64,000 nucleotides of DNA, taken from positions 1 through 64,000 of the forward strand of contig NZ_JANZKW010000001.1 of the NCBI RefSeq assembly GCF_027257935.1, written 5' to 3'. Under the pieces are notes generated by a model. It was not told the origin of the DNA and searched no databases. It saw only the letters and a list, made by a program, of their open reading frames with translations. Numbering within the stretch: the first letter of the stretch is position 1; every line of letters begins with the position of its first letter. Origin of the DNA: Chitinimonas sp. BJYL2 (GTDB taxonomy: Bacteria; Pseudomonadota; Gammaproteobacteria; Burkholderiales; Chitinimonadaceae). Below are positions 7,739 through 16,712 of the stretch, piece after piece. Both the position numbers and the translations under genes were made by a program.

Positions 7739-10480
7739 TTAGTTGGCGGTCGTGCGGCCCTCGTTGGATGTAGTGTGTGCCCATGTAGCAAGGAACCCAG
7801 CGATTTTCTTTTCTATACCACTCTCAACAGTGCTCAAGCGTAGGATTGGAAGATCGCTCTTCGCAAGAATGCTGTTCTTCAAAGCATCACGTGCCGACTG
7901 CTCAGGCCGATGATGAGAGCCACCATCGACTTCGATAACCCCCAACGGTGTTTTGCCCACCTTGAAATACAGTACGAAATCACAACTGGCTCGGTTACGC
8001 ATGAATGTTCGTTCTTGTTCCGTCAATGCTGCGTTGGTTGACGAGGCGAGCTGACTCAGTGTGATCTGAGGGTAGAAAGTTAGTGCCCGGAAAGGCTCAT
8101 TAGATAGTGCTTCGCGAAGCAGCTGCGCCACAATCTGTTCGGATTTGTATCGTGAATCATCAGGCCGCAACCTAGCGTTGAGCCGCGCCAAGGATTGGTC
8201 GTACTCCTTGTACAGCAGGTCGAAGGCCGACACCACGGGAGCCCGTACAATCTGCTTCTCCTGCGTGTAATACTCCATGTAGCGTATAAGCGCTGCAATG
8301 TGCCCATTGTTTGCGCTGAAGACTTCGTCTCCTGTGACCAAGGTGAACCTGTGCTTGGCCCGCGACACAGCCACATTGACCATACGTGGGTCGTCCACGA
8401 AATTTAGCCGGTTACTCTTCTGATTGTGGCGCTTCTTGTCCAACACGGTGGAGAAGACAATCTCGTCACACTCCCTGCCCTGAAACTTGTGAACGGTTTC
8501 TTTAACGAAATCCACTGGCAAGTGCGCACCCGAGAGCGTTACCTGTCCCCGGAAAGGTGCAATGAAGCCTCGTCCGTCAGCATCAAGCTCGACACATTCT
8601 CCATCGTTTTCGAGCACCTTCAGCAAGGAATCCAACTCCCTGAGGTTGGTGTTCATCCGAGCGTGGTTGCCTTTGGCGGTCACCACCAGCCGTAGTGGTG
8701 CTTCGCCAGCATCCTTTGTCATCGGCAACAGCGCGTTGTTGTAGAACTGTTGGTTGCAGAACTGGATGATCCGGGGATGGCAGCGGTAGTGCTCTTTCAG
8801 CAAAGTTCTTGGCAGCGTGTCCTTGAACACGCCGATGCAAGAGTCGAGCAGGCTGTATCGCTCGCAATCGTATATGTCGTCGGGGGCTGGTAGACCCAAT
8901 GCAACGGGGATATGTGCCAACTGCCGGTTGTCGCCGACGATGATCAGATTCTTCGCACAGCCCAGTGCCAGGATGCCAGGGACGATATCCTGCTGCGAGG
9001 CCTCGTCGATGATGACGTAGTCGAGGATTGCCCCCGGCGGCATCGAATTAACAATGGAGTGTGTACTACTGCCAAGGATCGGGAAGCGACGCACAAATGC
9101 ATCGAAGTTAGTCTTCTTATATGTCTGAGCATCGAAAGAATGCTCCTCCACAGCTGATTTGTGCAGACGGCGTTTCAAATAGTGCATGGACCCTGTCGTC
9201 AATGCCTGCAGTAAAGAGGTGAAGTTACCGAGTGCCAGCGACTCGTTGCGAGCCTGCAATGCTGCCTCTTTCTCCTGTAGTGCCTTCTCGTAGTAATGCA
9301 TCTGCAGGGCATAGAAAAAGGATAGTCGCGTCTCCGTTGCGAAGGGCTTGACGCGGAAAATCTTGAAATTGAACAGCAGTTCGATCCGGTCCTTGAGCCG
9401 TATACGCTGCTCACCCAGATAAGACAGGTAGGCCATAAGGTCTGCCGTCTTGCTAGGAGACAGCTGATACTTGTCCAGCGATGTGGGAGCCAGCACCCCG
9501 TTTTCGTCCTGCCACTGCCGCAGGAAACGCTGCTCGATAATCAGCTCAGCAATGTCGGCCTGCAGTTGTGCAGCCTCATTGTGGTCGCGCAGATATCGTC
9601 TCAAACGGGTCAGCGTCGCTTGTATCTCATCCATAGCCGGTGCACGCTCCGGCTCAGCCGATGGCCAAGAAGGTAGGTTGGCGAAGAACGCCTCTTGGTT
9701 ATCCTTACTGCCGAGCTTGGCAACCAGATGGCCCAGGCCGGACTTATCCAGCTTTTCGTACACGTTCTCCACTGCCGCATTGTTATTGGACAGCACCGCG
9801 ACCGTTTTGCCTCGCAGCAGGATATTGGCAAGGATGTTGAGGATGGTCTGGGTCTTGCCGGTGCCGGGTGGCCCTTCGATCACGCTAATCTGTGAACTGA
9901 ACGCACGCTCGACTGCAGCGAGTTGGCTTTCGTTCACACCGAATGGATAGACCAAGCCCCCATCCAGCACCCGCGTTGCGTTCCGGCCTGTGCAGTAGGC
10001 GTGCAATGCAGTATCCGGGCTCGGCGGCAGTCTGTTCAGTTGCTGCACGACGTTATCGAAGATCTGTCGCTGATCCTTCGTCCCCGCACGCGCTTTCCGG
10101 GCGTTTGCCACCTCAATGAAGTAACGGAAGACCGGCGTCTCCTTCAACGTCGTTTGGTTGGTGAGTTGGATTTTGTCCAGTTTAAAGACATAGGGCTTGG
10201 TGCCACGTGGATAGTGCACAACGGCATACCGCTCGCCGTAGATCGTCGCTTTTTCAATGGGCTGGGCGACTACGTCACCCAACCTCGTCAGTAGCATTGC
10301 GCCCAACTCACGAACAGGCTCGACGCGGCAGTTACTAAGCGGGCGTATGAGTTTTCTCCCCGATGAGAAATGGCACGTCAGCTCTAGGGCTTCGCGCTTG
10401 TCACTCCGGCAAATTGTCCAGTCGCTGATTTGCTCAGTCTTGTTCTGTTCATCAACATAGATCGAAACAATACGTCTCAT
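7739..10480 (-). CDS. SF1 DNA/RNA helicase with C-terminal DUF2726-type nuclease-like domain
   Basis: A 913-residue protein. Superfamily 1 (Upf1/Dna2-like) motifs are complete: NESQ at 183-186, Walker A GPPGTGKT at 203-210, DEASQQD near 486, GDNRQLA near 513, YRCHPR, VHKFQGREC, and SRAKHRFTLVTG near 708. The C-terminal about 140 residues, with CDFVLYF and GVIEVDGGSHHRPEQSARD (near 850), resemble DUF2726/Vsr-like restriction-endonuclease folds, with D/E-x-D and a distal lysine as candidate active-site residues. Such helicase-nuclease fusions are frequent in defence islands and probably act on foreign DNA; the target here is unknown. It stands alone and convergent to the GHKL/PRTase operon. Confidence 0.8.
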   Translation of the reverse strand: MRRIVSIYVDEQNKTEQISDWTICRSDKREALELTCHFSSGRKLIRPLSNCRVEPVRELGAMLLTRLGDVVAQPIEKATIYGERYAVVHYPRGTKPYVFKLDKIQLTNQTTLKETPVFRYFIEVANARKARAGTKDQRQIFDNVVQQLNRLPPSPDTALHAYCTGRNATRVLDGGLVYPFGVNESQLAAVERAFSSQISVIEGPPGTGKTQTILNILANILLRGKTVAVLSNNNAAVENVYEKLDKSGLGHLVAKLGSKDNQEAFFANLPSWPSAEPERAPAMDEIQATLTRLRRYLRDHNEAAQLQADIAELIIEQRFLRQWQDENGVLAPTSLDKYQLSPSKTADLMAYLSYLGEQRIRLKDRIELLFNFKIFRVKPFATETRLSFFYALQMHYYEKALQEKEAALQARNESLALGNFTSLLQALTTGSMHYLKRRLHKSAVEEHSFDAQTYKKTNFDAFVRRFPILGSSTHSIVNSMPPGAILDYVIIDEASQQDIVPGILALGCAKNLIIVGDNRQLAHIPVALGLPAPDDIYDCERYSLLDSCIGVFKDTLPRTLLKEHYRCHPRIIQFCNQQFYNNALLPMTKDAGEAPLRLVVTAKGNHARMNTNLRELDSLLKVLENDGECVELDADGRGFIAPFRGQVTLSGAHLPVDFVKETVHKFQGRECDEIVFSTVLDKKRHNQKSNRLNFVDDPRMVNVAVSRAKHRFTLVTGDEVFSANNGHIAALIRYMEYYTQEKQIVRAPVVSAFDLLYKEYDQSLARLNARLRPDDSRYKSEQIVAQLLREALSNEPFRALTFYPQITLSQLASSTNAALTEQERTFMRNRASCDFVLYFKVGKTPLGVIEVDGGSHHRPEQSARDALKNSILAKSDLPILRLSTVESGIEKKIAGFLATWAHTTSNEGRTTAN

Positions 10481-11071
10481 TTTTGCGCCCTGGAATCATT
10501 CAAAACTGCTCTGTCTATTCTCTTGGCGAATCACCCCGTCAAACAGCAAACCGGTTCACACTGGCCGGTGTTCCATTTCATTGAGCGCGAATATACAGAG
10601 AGGGATGATGCTCGAAGGTGGCATATGCATCGGCCGGAATAAAGGGCGGCGATCCGCGTTGATGGTGATCATCCTAAACGACAGCGTCGTTGAGCCAACT
10701 TGCTCCTGCCACTCACGCAACAGCCACTTGTCGCAAGAAAGTCGCTGCGACTGTCGCAACTTATTCCCTCGCCAGATGCCGCCCCGAGCGGCATTTATGA
10801 ACTAATTTTCCATCTGTCGCAAACGACAGATTTGCCCGATTCAACCGAAGCGGAATGTGCGCAAGGCGAGGCAATAATACACCGACGTGCGGGACTACAT
10901 ATAGCCCACGGCCAGACATACCAATTCGAAGGTTGGTTGAATATCCTTCTTAGGCCTCCCACTTCCCACATCACTTTCCCGGTTCAAGCAGAAAATATCC
11001 CGGTAGCTTTTCTAATTTGATCGCACGATCATTCCGTCAGGCATCCCGTCAACCATGCCAAGGAGTGCAAA
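10481..11071. other. 591-base regulatory spacer between helicase and alpA, with two perfect hairpins
   Basis: Divergent spacer feeding the helicase (minus) and alpA (plus). It holds a seven-base hairpin (ATGCCGC, loop CCCGA, GCGGCAT; 10776-10794) and, 17 bases on, an eight-base perfect inverted repeat (ATCTGTCG, CAAA, CGACAGAT; 10812-10831). Several GTCGC pentamers cluster at 10728-10757. A 106-codon frame across 10700-11020 exists but lacks protein-like character. The cluster may be an operator region for AlpA or a recognition site for the HUH protein. Confidence 0.4.
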
Positions 11072-11296
11072 GTGACCTCATCAAATATAGGCCAAGTCTG
11101 GAAGTTACCGAAGGTGCGCGAAATGACAGGACTGAGCTCAAGCACTATCCGAAACAAGCTTAACCCAGCCAGTAAGTATCACGACCCGGACTTTCCCAGG
11201 CCTTTTAAACTTACCCCGGGGGGAGCCATCAACACGGCAAATGCGTGGTACGCGCAAAATATTATCGACTGGATTGCAACCAGAGCAGCGGCCTGA
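11072..11296 (+). CDS. alpA: AlpA-family phage regulatory protein
   Basis: A 74-residue helix-turn-helix protein of the AlpA/excisionase type (MerR-like winged helix). The KVREMTGLSSSTIRNKL segment (about residues 14-30) is the recognition helix region, followed by the characteristic FPRPFKLTPGGAINTANAWY block. AlpA activates the integrase/excision genes of CP4-57 and P4-like elements. The ORF begins with a GTG (codon at 11072), and the preceding AAGGAG (11060-11065) gives a good ribosome site. Its neighbours, the Gp2/YfjJ and YfjI homologues, fit the same element type. Confidence 0.85.
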   Translation: MTSSNIGQVWKLPKVREMTGLSSSTIRNKLNPASKYHDPDFPRPFKLTPGGAINTANAWYAQNIIDWIATRAAA

Positions 11297-11548
11297 TCAG
11301 CCGAAAGAATAACGCTAATTCAACATTACAAAAATTTCAAAACATACAAAGAAACCCTGCATACGGGCTGATTATCTAAACACTGGAGAAGCGCCAAATT
11401 CCGGATTATATGCTTTTGTTGTTTTTTAAATCAGACAAGATTTATCCAATATAAACAAATGGACAAACAACACAGACCCAGCATCACATCACTCATTCAA
11501 TTCAAAGGAAATAACAGTGCCAATTCTGCCACAAAGTAAAGGTCAAAA

Positions 11549-12697
11549 ATGAAGACATCTTATTATGCCGACGTCAGCGATCAGCTGTTGGAAAGCACTT
11601 GCATTTACTATGCACCAAACACAATGGACAGTCACACCCCATTAGTCTTGGAGCCAGGGTATGCCTCACGCGTCGTCAAGCACGGCACCTTCCTGATTGA
11701 GGACGTCATTAAATCCAAGAAGCCCATTTTCGAAGTACAGCTCCACCAGCGAACTGGTAAAGCCACCATTGGCCACTCAGATATCGGCAAGAAATTACTC
11801 TCTTTCATCGCCAAGGACATTCAAAATCTACCATTTCATTTCGGTCAGGCATTGGTGCATCCGTACATACCTCTCGCGCTGTGGCTGGCCTTTCGCTGCG
11901 AAGGAGAGCTGCGATACTGGCACCATCGATATGGTGACGTAACCCTCATAACCCAGGCTGTCCGACGCCTGAATCGAAGGGCGGAGGTGGTTCGCAGAGT
12001 GTCGAGATTGAGACCGTTCCGCACCCTTATCAATAGGCACACTCGTCGCACCAGGGAAAACTTTGGCTCAGTCGCGAATCTGATCGCAAAAACACTAGAG
12101 GCCTGCTCAAAATGCTTGGTAATACGTGTAGATCTATTAACAAAAATGCATTTCTGGACACCAGAAGGGGAAGAAACAGTTAGCACGGCCATCAAGAAGT
12201 TTATTTGCAATCTTTCAAAGAAGCGAGTTATACCAGGTGTGCTGTCATACGTGTTGAAACGCGAGCATGGCATCGAAGGGGGTCGACACTATCACTTACT
12301 AGTCCTGCTTAATGGACACGACCATTCCGCAGACATAAACCTTGCGAAAACCATTGGGGAATACTGGGTAAAGTGCATCACGCCCGAGTTTGGTAGCTAC
12401 TACAACTGCCAACCACACCCAGACCGACACAAGCGCTTGGGAATTGGCTTAATCCACGTGACCGATACAGCGCGACTTTATGAGTTGCGCAAGGTGGTTA
12501 CTTATCTAACCAAGACCGACTTCTTTATTTGTCACAATTCGAAGGCTGGTACGCGAAACCTCTGGACCAGTCAGGCACCAAAACGCAAAAGCAACGCAGG
12601 GGCAAAGCGAGCCTGCCCTCAGGCGACCTGGAACATGCGTTTTATTCTCACGGAGTCACCTAGCAAGGCCGCTAGTCGCTTATCAAACGCGAACTAG
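11549..12697 (+). CDS. YagK/YfjJ C-terminal domain (inovirus Gp2-type) HUH protein
   Basis: A 382-residue basic protein. GGRHYHLLVLLNG near residues 245-257 carries an HxH pair like the HUH signature of rolling-circle replication endonucleases, and the downstream KVVTYLTKTDFF supplies the candidate catalytic tyrosine. The family is annotated as inovirus Gp2 or YagK/YfjJ in integrative elements and typically accompanies AlpA. It probably binds or nicks the element's DNA during replication or mobilisation; activity is inferred. The ATG at 11549 follows GTAAAGGTCAAA. Its last 26 bases overlap the convergent gene on the other strand. Confidence 0.75.
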   Translation: MKTSYYADVSDQLLESTCIYYAPNTMDSHTPLVLEPGYASRVVKHGTFLIEDVIKSKKPIFEVQLHQRTGKATIGHSDIGKKLLSFIAKDIQNLPFHFGQALVHPYIPLALWLAFRCEGELRYWHHRYGDVTLITQAVRRLNRRAEVVRRVSRLRPFRTLINRHTRRTRENFGSVANLIAKTLEACSKCLVIRVDLLTKMHFWTPEGEETVSTAIKKFICNLSKKRVIPGVLSYVLKREHGIEGGRHYHLLVLLNGHDHSADINLAKTIGEYWVKCITPEFGSYYNCQPHPDRHKRLGIGLIHVTDTARLYELRKVVTYLTKTDFFICHNSKAGTRNLWTSQAPKRKSNAGAKRACPQATWNMRFILTESPSKAASRLSNAN

Positions 12698-13817
12698 CAA
12701 CGATTTCACCTCGACCTTCGCTTTGAAAAACCTGAATCAAATAGTCTTGCTCACTCTTCTGGGACTCTTTAGTTTTTGTCAACCTAACAACTCCACAACT
12801 CGTCAACCAAGTTTCAATCTCCTTTAAATTGCTTGTATTCCAACCACCCTGAACCGACTTACCCTCTTCATATTTACGCGCGCATTCATTATAGACAATC
12901 AAAACATCCGAGAAATAGCTGGGGTATCGAGCACGTTCCTCAGCTGATATTTTGATAGCCCGCTGCTTGTGGTGCTCCGAATGAACACCCCGGCCCCTAC
13001 CTCCATGCAGATTAATGGCCCTACACAGATACTCCACTCTATCCAATCGCTTCTTGATAATGAGCTTTTCTTGAATCGCCGCTATGGCTCGTTGCTTATC
13101 GAATACGTCGCCTGGCTTCACGGCTTTAAAAGGATTTTTTTCAACATCATCACCACCGAAGTAAACATCAGCTAGTTGATTGAAGACATTGATGAGCGGT
13201 GACGGAGAGCTTGGGCTTCTGACTTTTGAGCTAGTTGACGGAGCGTCAGGGGTAGTTGACCGTGGTTCGGAGACATATCTCGCGTCAATCAACAACTCCG
13301 TCCAGCGAACCTCTAAAGGGCGGTACGCTGGGTCCTGGAACCAGTAGTTCGGCTGCCATGTACGATCTGCCAATTGAAGGTGGGTGTACGGCGAGTTTGA
13401 CAAGACCAATGACCGGGTACTGGTCTCATCACCATCCTGCGGGGCTACAAGCCAACCGTTGAAAAACATAACTTCTGGACTGGTCAAGTCCACGATTCCG
13501 CGAATTGACTCTGGATAGAGTCGCATGACTTGGACGCTTTCCTGCCGAACCGGAAAATCAAATGTGTGCTGCTTTGGGTCTCCCATGTATCTAAACCTGA
13601 GCGGGAGCTGGTCCGGCGTATAACCCAATAACAGCGCGCTGGCAGCGTCAGTACCTTCGGAGTCCGATATGGGCACCAGATGCCTAGGGCAGCGCACAAA
13701 CAGATCGATTCGCCCTGCGATCGCCTCGCCTAACAGTACATTGAGGCTGGGGTCTGCGGCGGCATATGCAGCACCTAGCTCTACAAGCTCAATTGGCTGG
13801 GCTGGGAGTTCCTGCAT
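12672..13817 (-). CDS. Hypothetical island protein
   Basis: A 381-residue protein of unknown function. The N-terminal half is mixed alpha/beta; a Ser/Pro/Thr-rich linker (TTPDAPSTSSKVRSPSSPSP, about residues 187-206) separates it from a helical, basic C-terminal half containing HGGRGRGVHSEHHKQRA. No signal peptide or membrane segment. The linker suggests two domains that could be separate modules in relatives. Similar proteins are often seen beside YfjI/AlpA genes on integrative elements, which is the only functional hint. It converges on the Gp2-like gene with a 26-base 3' overlap. Confidence 0.6.
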   Translation of the reverse strand: MQELPAQPIELVELGAAYAAADPSLNVLLGEAIAGRIDLFVRCPRHLVPISDSEGTDAASALLLGYTPDQLPLRFRYMGDPKQHTFDFPVRQESVQVMRLYPESIRGIVDLTSPEVMFFNGWLVAPQDGDETSTRSLVLSNSPYTHLQLADRTWQPNYWFQDPAYRPLEVRWTELLIDARYVSEPRSTTPDAPSTSSKVRSPSSPSPLINVFNQLADVYFGGDDVEKNPFKAVKPGDVFDKQRAIAAIQEKLIIKKRLDRVEYLCRAINLHGGRGRGVHSEHHKQRAIKISAEERARYPSYFSDVLIVYNECARKYEEGKSVQGGWNTSNLKEIETWLTSCGVVRLTKTKESQKSEQDYLIQVFQSEGRGEIVASSRLISD

Positions 13818-13944
13818 GACTAGTTCCCAATGTCAGATCGTGCCAACCACCACCTTAGCGGCAAGGCTCATCGCAGGCTAGCCTAATCAAGAAACTAGCC
13901 CGGTCTTCACGTTGCCCTTTCATCACGCTAGACGAGTCAATTAC

Positions 13945-15495
13945 ATGACACCCAATCTCCAGTATCAGCACCTTTACGACAACCTTCCCCCTCTACTACG
14001 CGCAGCAGTGCAAGAGGTCGTTGGTAAGGTCAAGGCGCCGATACCCATGGTGATCAGCTCAGCGTTAGGCATGGCATCGCTGGCACTGCAGAATTATGCT
14101 GACGTGGTACGCCCCGGTGGCCTGCGCTCTCCCATCTCGCTCTTCTTGCTGGTCATCGCCGTGTCAGGGGAGCGTAAATCTGCAATAGACAAACTATTTG
14201 CAGCTCCCATCATCGAGTTCGAAGCCTTCGTACAGCAGAGCCAACAAACCCAGTCACGGCGATATCAAGCCGATCTGACGGAATGGAAAATTCGGGAGCG
14301 GCAGCTCGAGTATCAAATGGCGGAAATCATCAAGGAGGGGCTCGACACAGGGCAAATCAAAGAAGAATTGATCGCTCATTTAGAGAGAAAACCGACAGAG
14401 CCTCCCTCGCTCCAAATGCTTTTCTCAAATACAACCCCGCAAGGGCTGATCGCCAAGATGTCGGACACCTGGCCTTCAGTCGCCCTCTTCTCTAATGAAG
14501 GTGGCCAGATTGTTGAATCCGGCGCCATGCGCAACCTAGGACTCCTGAATGAGCTGTGGGATGGACAAACCTTGCGGCAGAACCGCAAGACTTCCGCTCC
14601 GATACACATTGAACGACCACGCCTGACAACTTCACTCATGATTCAGCCAGCCGTGTTGCAAAAATATTTGCAATCATCCGGGAAGCAGGCTCGTGGCAGT
14701 GGGTTTCTAGCTCGATTTCTTGTGACGCACCCAGAGAGCATGATGGGTTACCGACAAGAGGCACCCCCCTATTTCCAGCCTAAGTCTTGGGCTATGAACT
14801 ATTGGACGCCGCCACCACGATTCAACATACCTGCTCCGAAGCGTGTAGGGCTCAAGGACTTTCATGAGCGGCTGTCAGAGTTACTGCATGCATCCTGGCA
14901 ACAAAGACCCCGTGAACGCGAGGCATTACCAAGTGCCGGGTTCAGCTCCTCCGCCGAGTTACTGTGGCGAGACTATGCCGACTGGGTCGAGACTGAGTTA
15001 AGGCCAAGCGGGCAACTCGCACACTATCGGGATTACGGTGCCAAGCTCGCCGAGAATGTCGCTCGCGTTGCGGCAATCCTGGAACTGATCGACTCCGGCA
15101 CGTTGACAATTTCCGAGCAAAACTTATGGAATGCCATTCGGCTTTGTGGGTTCTATGTCGGGGAATTTATCCGCTTTGACCAGTACTTTTCTGCCGAGCC
15201 CGCCGCCCAGCACAGCCGCTCAACGCGTTCGCATGCCCAGATCCAGCAAAGCGCACAAGACCTATCCAATGCCCATCTACTCTTGACGTGGCTGCAGGCT
15301 AAGCGCCACGAGACCGGCAACCCTATATTTTCCCGGCGAACCGTACAAAAGGACGGACCCTCGGTCTTCCGGAAGGGCGGCGTCACCAGCGTTGTGCGAG
15401 CCTTAGCCATTTTGGCCGAACGAGGCCAAGTAAACCTGAACAGTGGGAAGAACCAGTATCAGTTCTCGTTAACTACCCCACTGCAAGACATCTAG
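13945..15495 (+). CDS. YfjI-family DUF3987 protein
   Basis: A 516-residue DUF3987/YfjI protein. The family signature is visible: PIPMVISSALGMASLALQ near residues 25-42, followed by FLLVIAVSGERKSAIDKLF (a modified P-loop, about 66-84), TPQGLIAKM, and ALFSNEGGQIVE (a Walker-B-like region). Family members are replication-associated ATPases or primase/helicase-like proteins on P4-type elements. I chose ATG 13945 (MTPNLQYQH) over an upstream in-frame TTG at 13912, because homologues begin near this point. It is the last island gene before tRNA-Ser; a weak GCC/GGC hairpin followed by GTTT lies at about 15590-15620. Confidence 0.8.
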   Translation: MTPNLQYQHLYDNLPPLLRAAVQEVVGKVKAPIPMVISSALGMASLALQNYADVVRPGGLRSPISLFLLVIAVSGERKSAIDKLFAAPIIEFEAFVQQSQQTQSRRYQADLTEWKIRERQLEYQMAEIIKEGLDTGQIKEELIAHLERKPTEPPSLQMLFSNTTPQGLIAKMSDTWPSVALFSNEGGQIVESGAMRNLGLLNELWDGQTLRQNRKTSAPIHIERPRLTTSLMIQPAVLQKYLQSSGKQARGSGFLARFLVTHPESMMGYRQEAPPYFQPKSWAMNYWTPPPRFNIPAPKRVGLKDFHERLSELLHASWQQRPREREALPSAGFSSSAELLWRDYADWVETELRPSGQLAHYRDYGAKLAENVARVAAILELIDSGTLTISEQNLWNAIRLCGFYVGEFIRFDQYFSAEPAAQHSRSTRSHAQIQQSAQDLSNAHLLLTWLQAKRHETGNPIFSRRTVQKDGPSVFRKGGVTSVVRALAILAERGQVNLNSGKNQYQFSLTTPLQDI

Positions 15496-15554
15496 GACTA
15501 CACAACGAACCAAACTGCCCTAGCTGAACCGCAGATCTACTACGAAACACAAAC

Positions 15555-15574
15555 TGGCATACCGAATGGCATAC
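15555..15574. repeat. Short direct repeat next to the putative attachment site
   Basis: TGGCATAC occurs twice (15555-15562 and 15567-15574) with a 12-base period, 56 bases from the 3' end of tRNA-Ser. Short direct repeats of this spacing next to a tRNA attachment site are typical of integrase arm-type sites, though no integrase is in view. Chance cannot be excluded. Confidence 0.35.
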
Positions 15575-15629
15575 TCAAAATCAGAAAAACAAAAAAGCCC
15601 TGAAAAATCATGGCTTTGTTTGCGTATCG

Positions 15630-15719
15630 TGGCGGAAGCGGTGAGATTCGAACTCACGGTAGGCTCACACCTACGGCGGTTTTCAAGACCGCTGCCTTAA
15701 ACCACTCGGCCACGCTTCC
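15630..15719 (-). tRNA. tRNA-Ser(TGA)
   Basis: A 90-nt class II tRNA on the minus strand: acceptor GGAAGCG pairing with CGCTTCC, discriminator G and encoded CCA, long variable arm, and anticodon loop CTTGAAA with anticodon TGA. The T-arm GTTCGAATC is intact. The gene is complete, so if the island inserted here it restored the 3' end. Confidence 0.95.
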
Positions 15720-15875
15720 ATGTTTCTGTGTACGCAGGCCCTCGGGGATGGCCCATGCAACGAGGGCGAGATGCTAGCGCAAGCGGCGGGGTTTTTCCAT
15801 GTTCATGATGCTTGCAACTTTGGGCGCTTCGATTAATCTCACGCACTAAGTTCATCAAGCCACACGGAGTCTGCC

Positions 15876-16562
15876 ATGCAACCCACACTGCAAACCGCTG
15901 GTATCGAGCAGTCGCTGGACGTTTCCAGTGCCCGCAACAAGGTGCTGCGCAATACCTATATGCTGCTTGCCCTGTCAATGCTGCCTACGGCAATTGGTGC
16001 CACAGTGGGTGTATCGATGGGCTTCATGATGCGCGGCTGGATGGGTCTGATCCTGTTCCTGGCCGTGAGCTTCGGTGCGTTCTTCGCGATCGAGAAAACC
16101 AAGCGTAGCCCGATGGGTGTGGTGCTGTTGCTGGCCTACACCGGCTTTATGGGTCTGTGGCTGTCGCAGTATCTGCAAGTGGCGCTGAGCTTCTCGAATG
16201 GTGCACAGCTGATCACCACGGCGGCCGTTGGCACAGGGGCGATCTTCTTCACCTTGGCGACCATTGCCACTGTGACCAAGCGTGATTTCTCGTTCATGGG
16301 CAAGTTCCTGATGGTGGGCGCCGTGGTCTTGCTGCTGGCAGCCGTTGCCAATGTCTTCATGGAAATCCCGGCGCTCTCGCTGACAATCTCTGCGGTAGCC
16401 GTGCTGCTGTTCTCGGCGTTCATCCTGTACGACATCAGCAAGATCGTGAACGGTGGCGAGACCAACTACGTGACGGCCACACTGCAGCTGTATCTCGACA
16501 TTTACAATGTGTTCATCAGCCTGCTGAACCTGCTGATGGCATTCGGTGGCGAACGCGACTGA
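15876..16562 (+). CDS. Bax inhibitor-1/YccA family membrane protein
   Basis: A 228-residue protein with seven hydrophobic segments, typical of the BI-1/YccA (UPF0005) family. The closing region, LSLTISAVAVLLFSAFILYD and the YLDIYNVFISLLNLL helix, is family-diagnostic, with the conserved aspartates of the C-terminal helices (YDISKI and LDIYN). Bacterial members include pH-sensitive calcium leak channels (BsYetJ) and YccA, which modulates FtsH. It sits in the inner membrane. The gene is single and ends at a strong terminator. Start at ATG 15876 preceded by CGGAGTCTGCC. Confidence 0.92.
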   Translation: MQPTLQTAGIEQSLDVSSARNKVLRNTYMLLALSMLPTAIGATVGVSMGFMMRGWMGLILFLAVSFGAFFAIEKTKRSPMGVVLLLAYTGFMGLWLSQYLQVALSFSNGAQLITTAAVGTGAIFFTLATIATVTKRDFSFMGKFLMVGAVVLLLAAVANVFMEIPALSLTISAVAVLLFSAFILYDISKIVNGGETNYVTATLQLYLDIYNVFISLLNLLMAFGGERD

Positions 16563-16584
16563 CCCTGCTTCGGCAATGGTCCCG

Positions 16585-16618
16585 AACACCCCGGCCCGCG
16601 CCGGGGTGTTTTGTTTTT
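16585..16618 (+). terminator. Rho-independent terminator after the BI-1 gene
   Basis: Ten-base perfect stem AACACCCCGG / CCGGGGTGTT with a six-base loop, followed by TTGTTTTTG. Confidence 0.9.
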
Positions 16619-16712
16619 GTGCTGCGGATTCACGCGCAGGCCAACGAGGCTGGCAAACACCCCCCCGCGCGGCTATGCTTGGGCCGATTGAACCGTACCA
16701 ACTGGAATACCC

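Larger units (their letters stand above)
1..15629. mobile_element. Genomic island (CP4-57/P4-like) abutting tRNA-Ser, left end outside window
   Basis: The segment left of the tRNA-Ser gene differs from the rest of the window: lower G+C, many T/A-rich spacers, strand switches, and mostly accessory genes. Its right part carries AlpA, a YfjJ/Gp2-like protein and a YfjI/DUF3987 protein, the combination found in E. coli CP4-57-type elements. The tRNA-Ser is on the minus strand, so its 3' end (15630) faces the island, which is the usual geometry for tyrosine-integrase insertion. No integrase and no second copy of the tRNA 3' end are visible, so the other attachment site is presumably beyond position 1. 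The border at 15629 is inferred. Confidence 0.7.

Noticed and set aside
10700-11020. 106-codon plus-strand frame before alpA
   Set aside because: Crosses two perfect hairpins, composition not protein-like, no good ribosome site.
15876-16562. Minus-strand frame overlapping the BI-1 gene
   Set aside because: Shadow of the real plus-strand membrane protein; Gln/His-rich.
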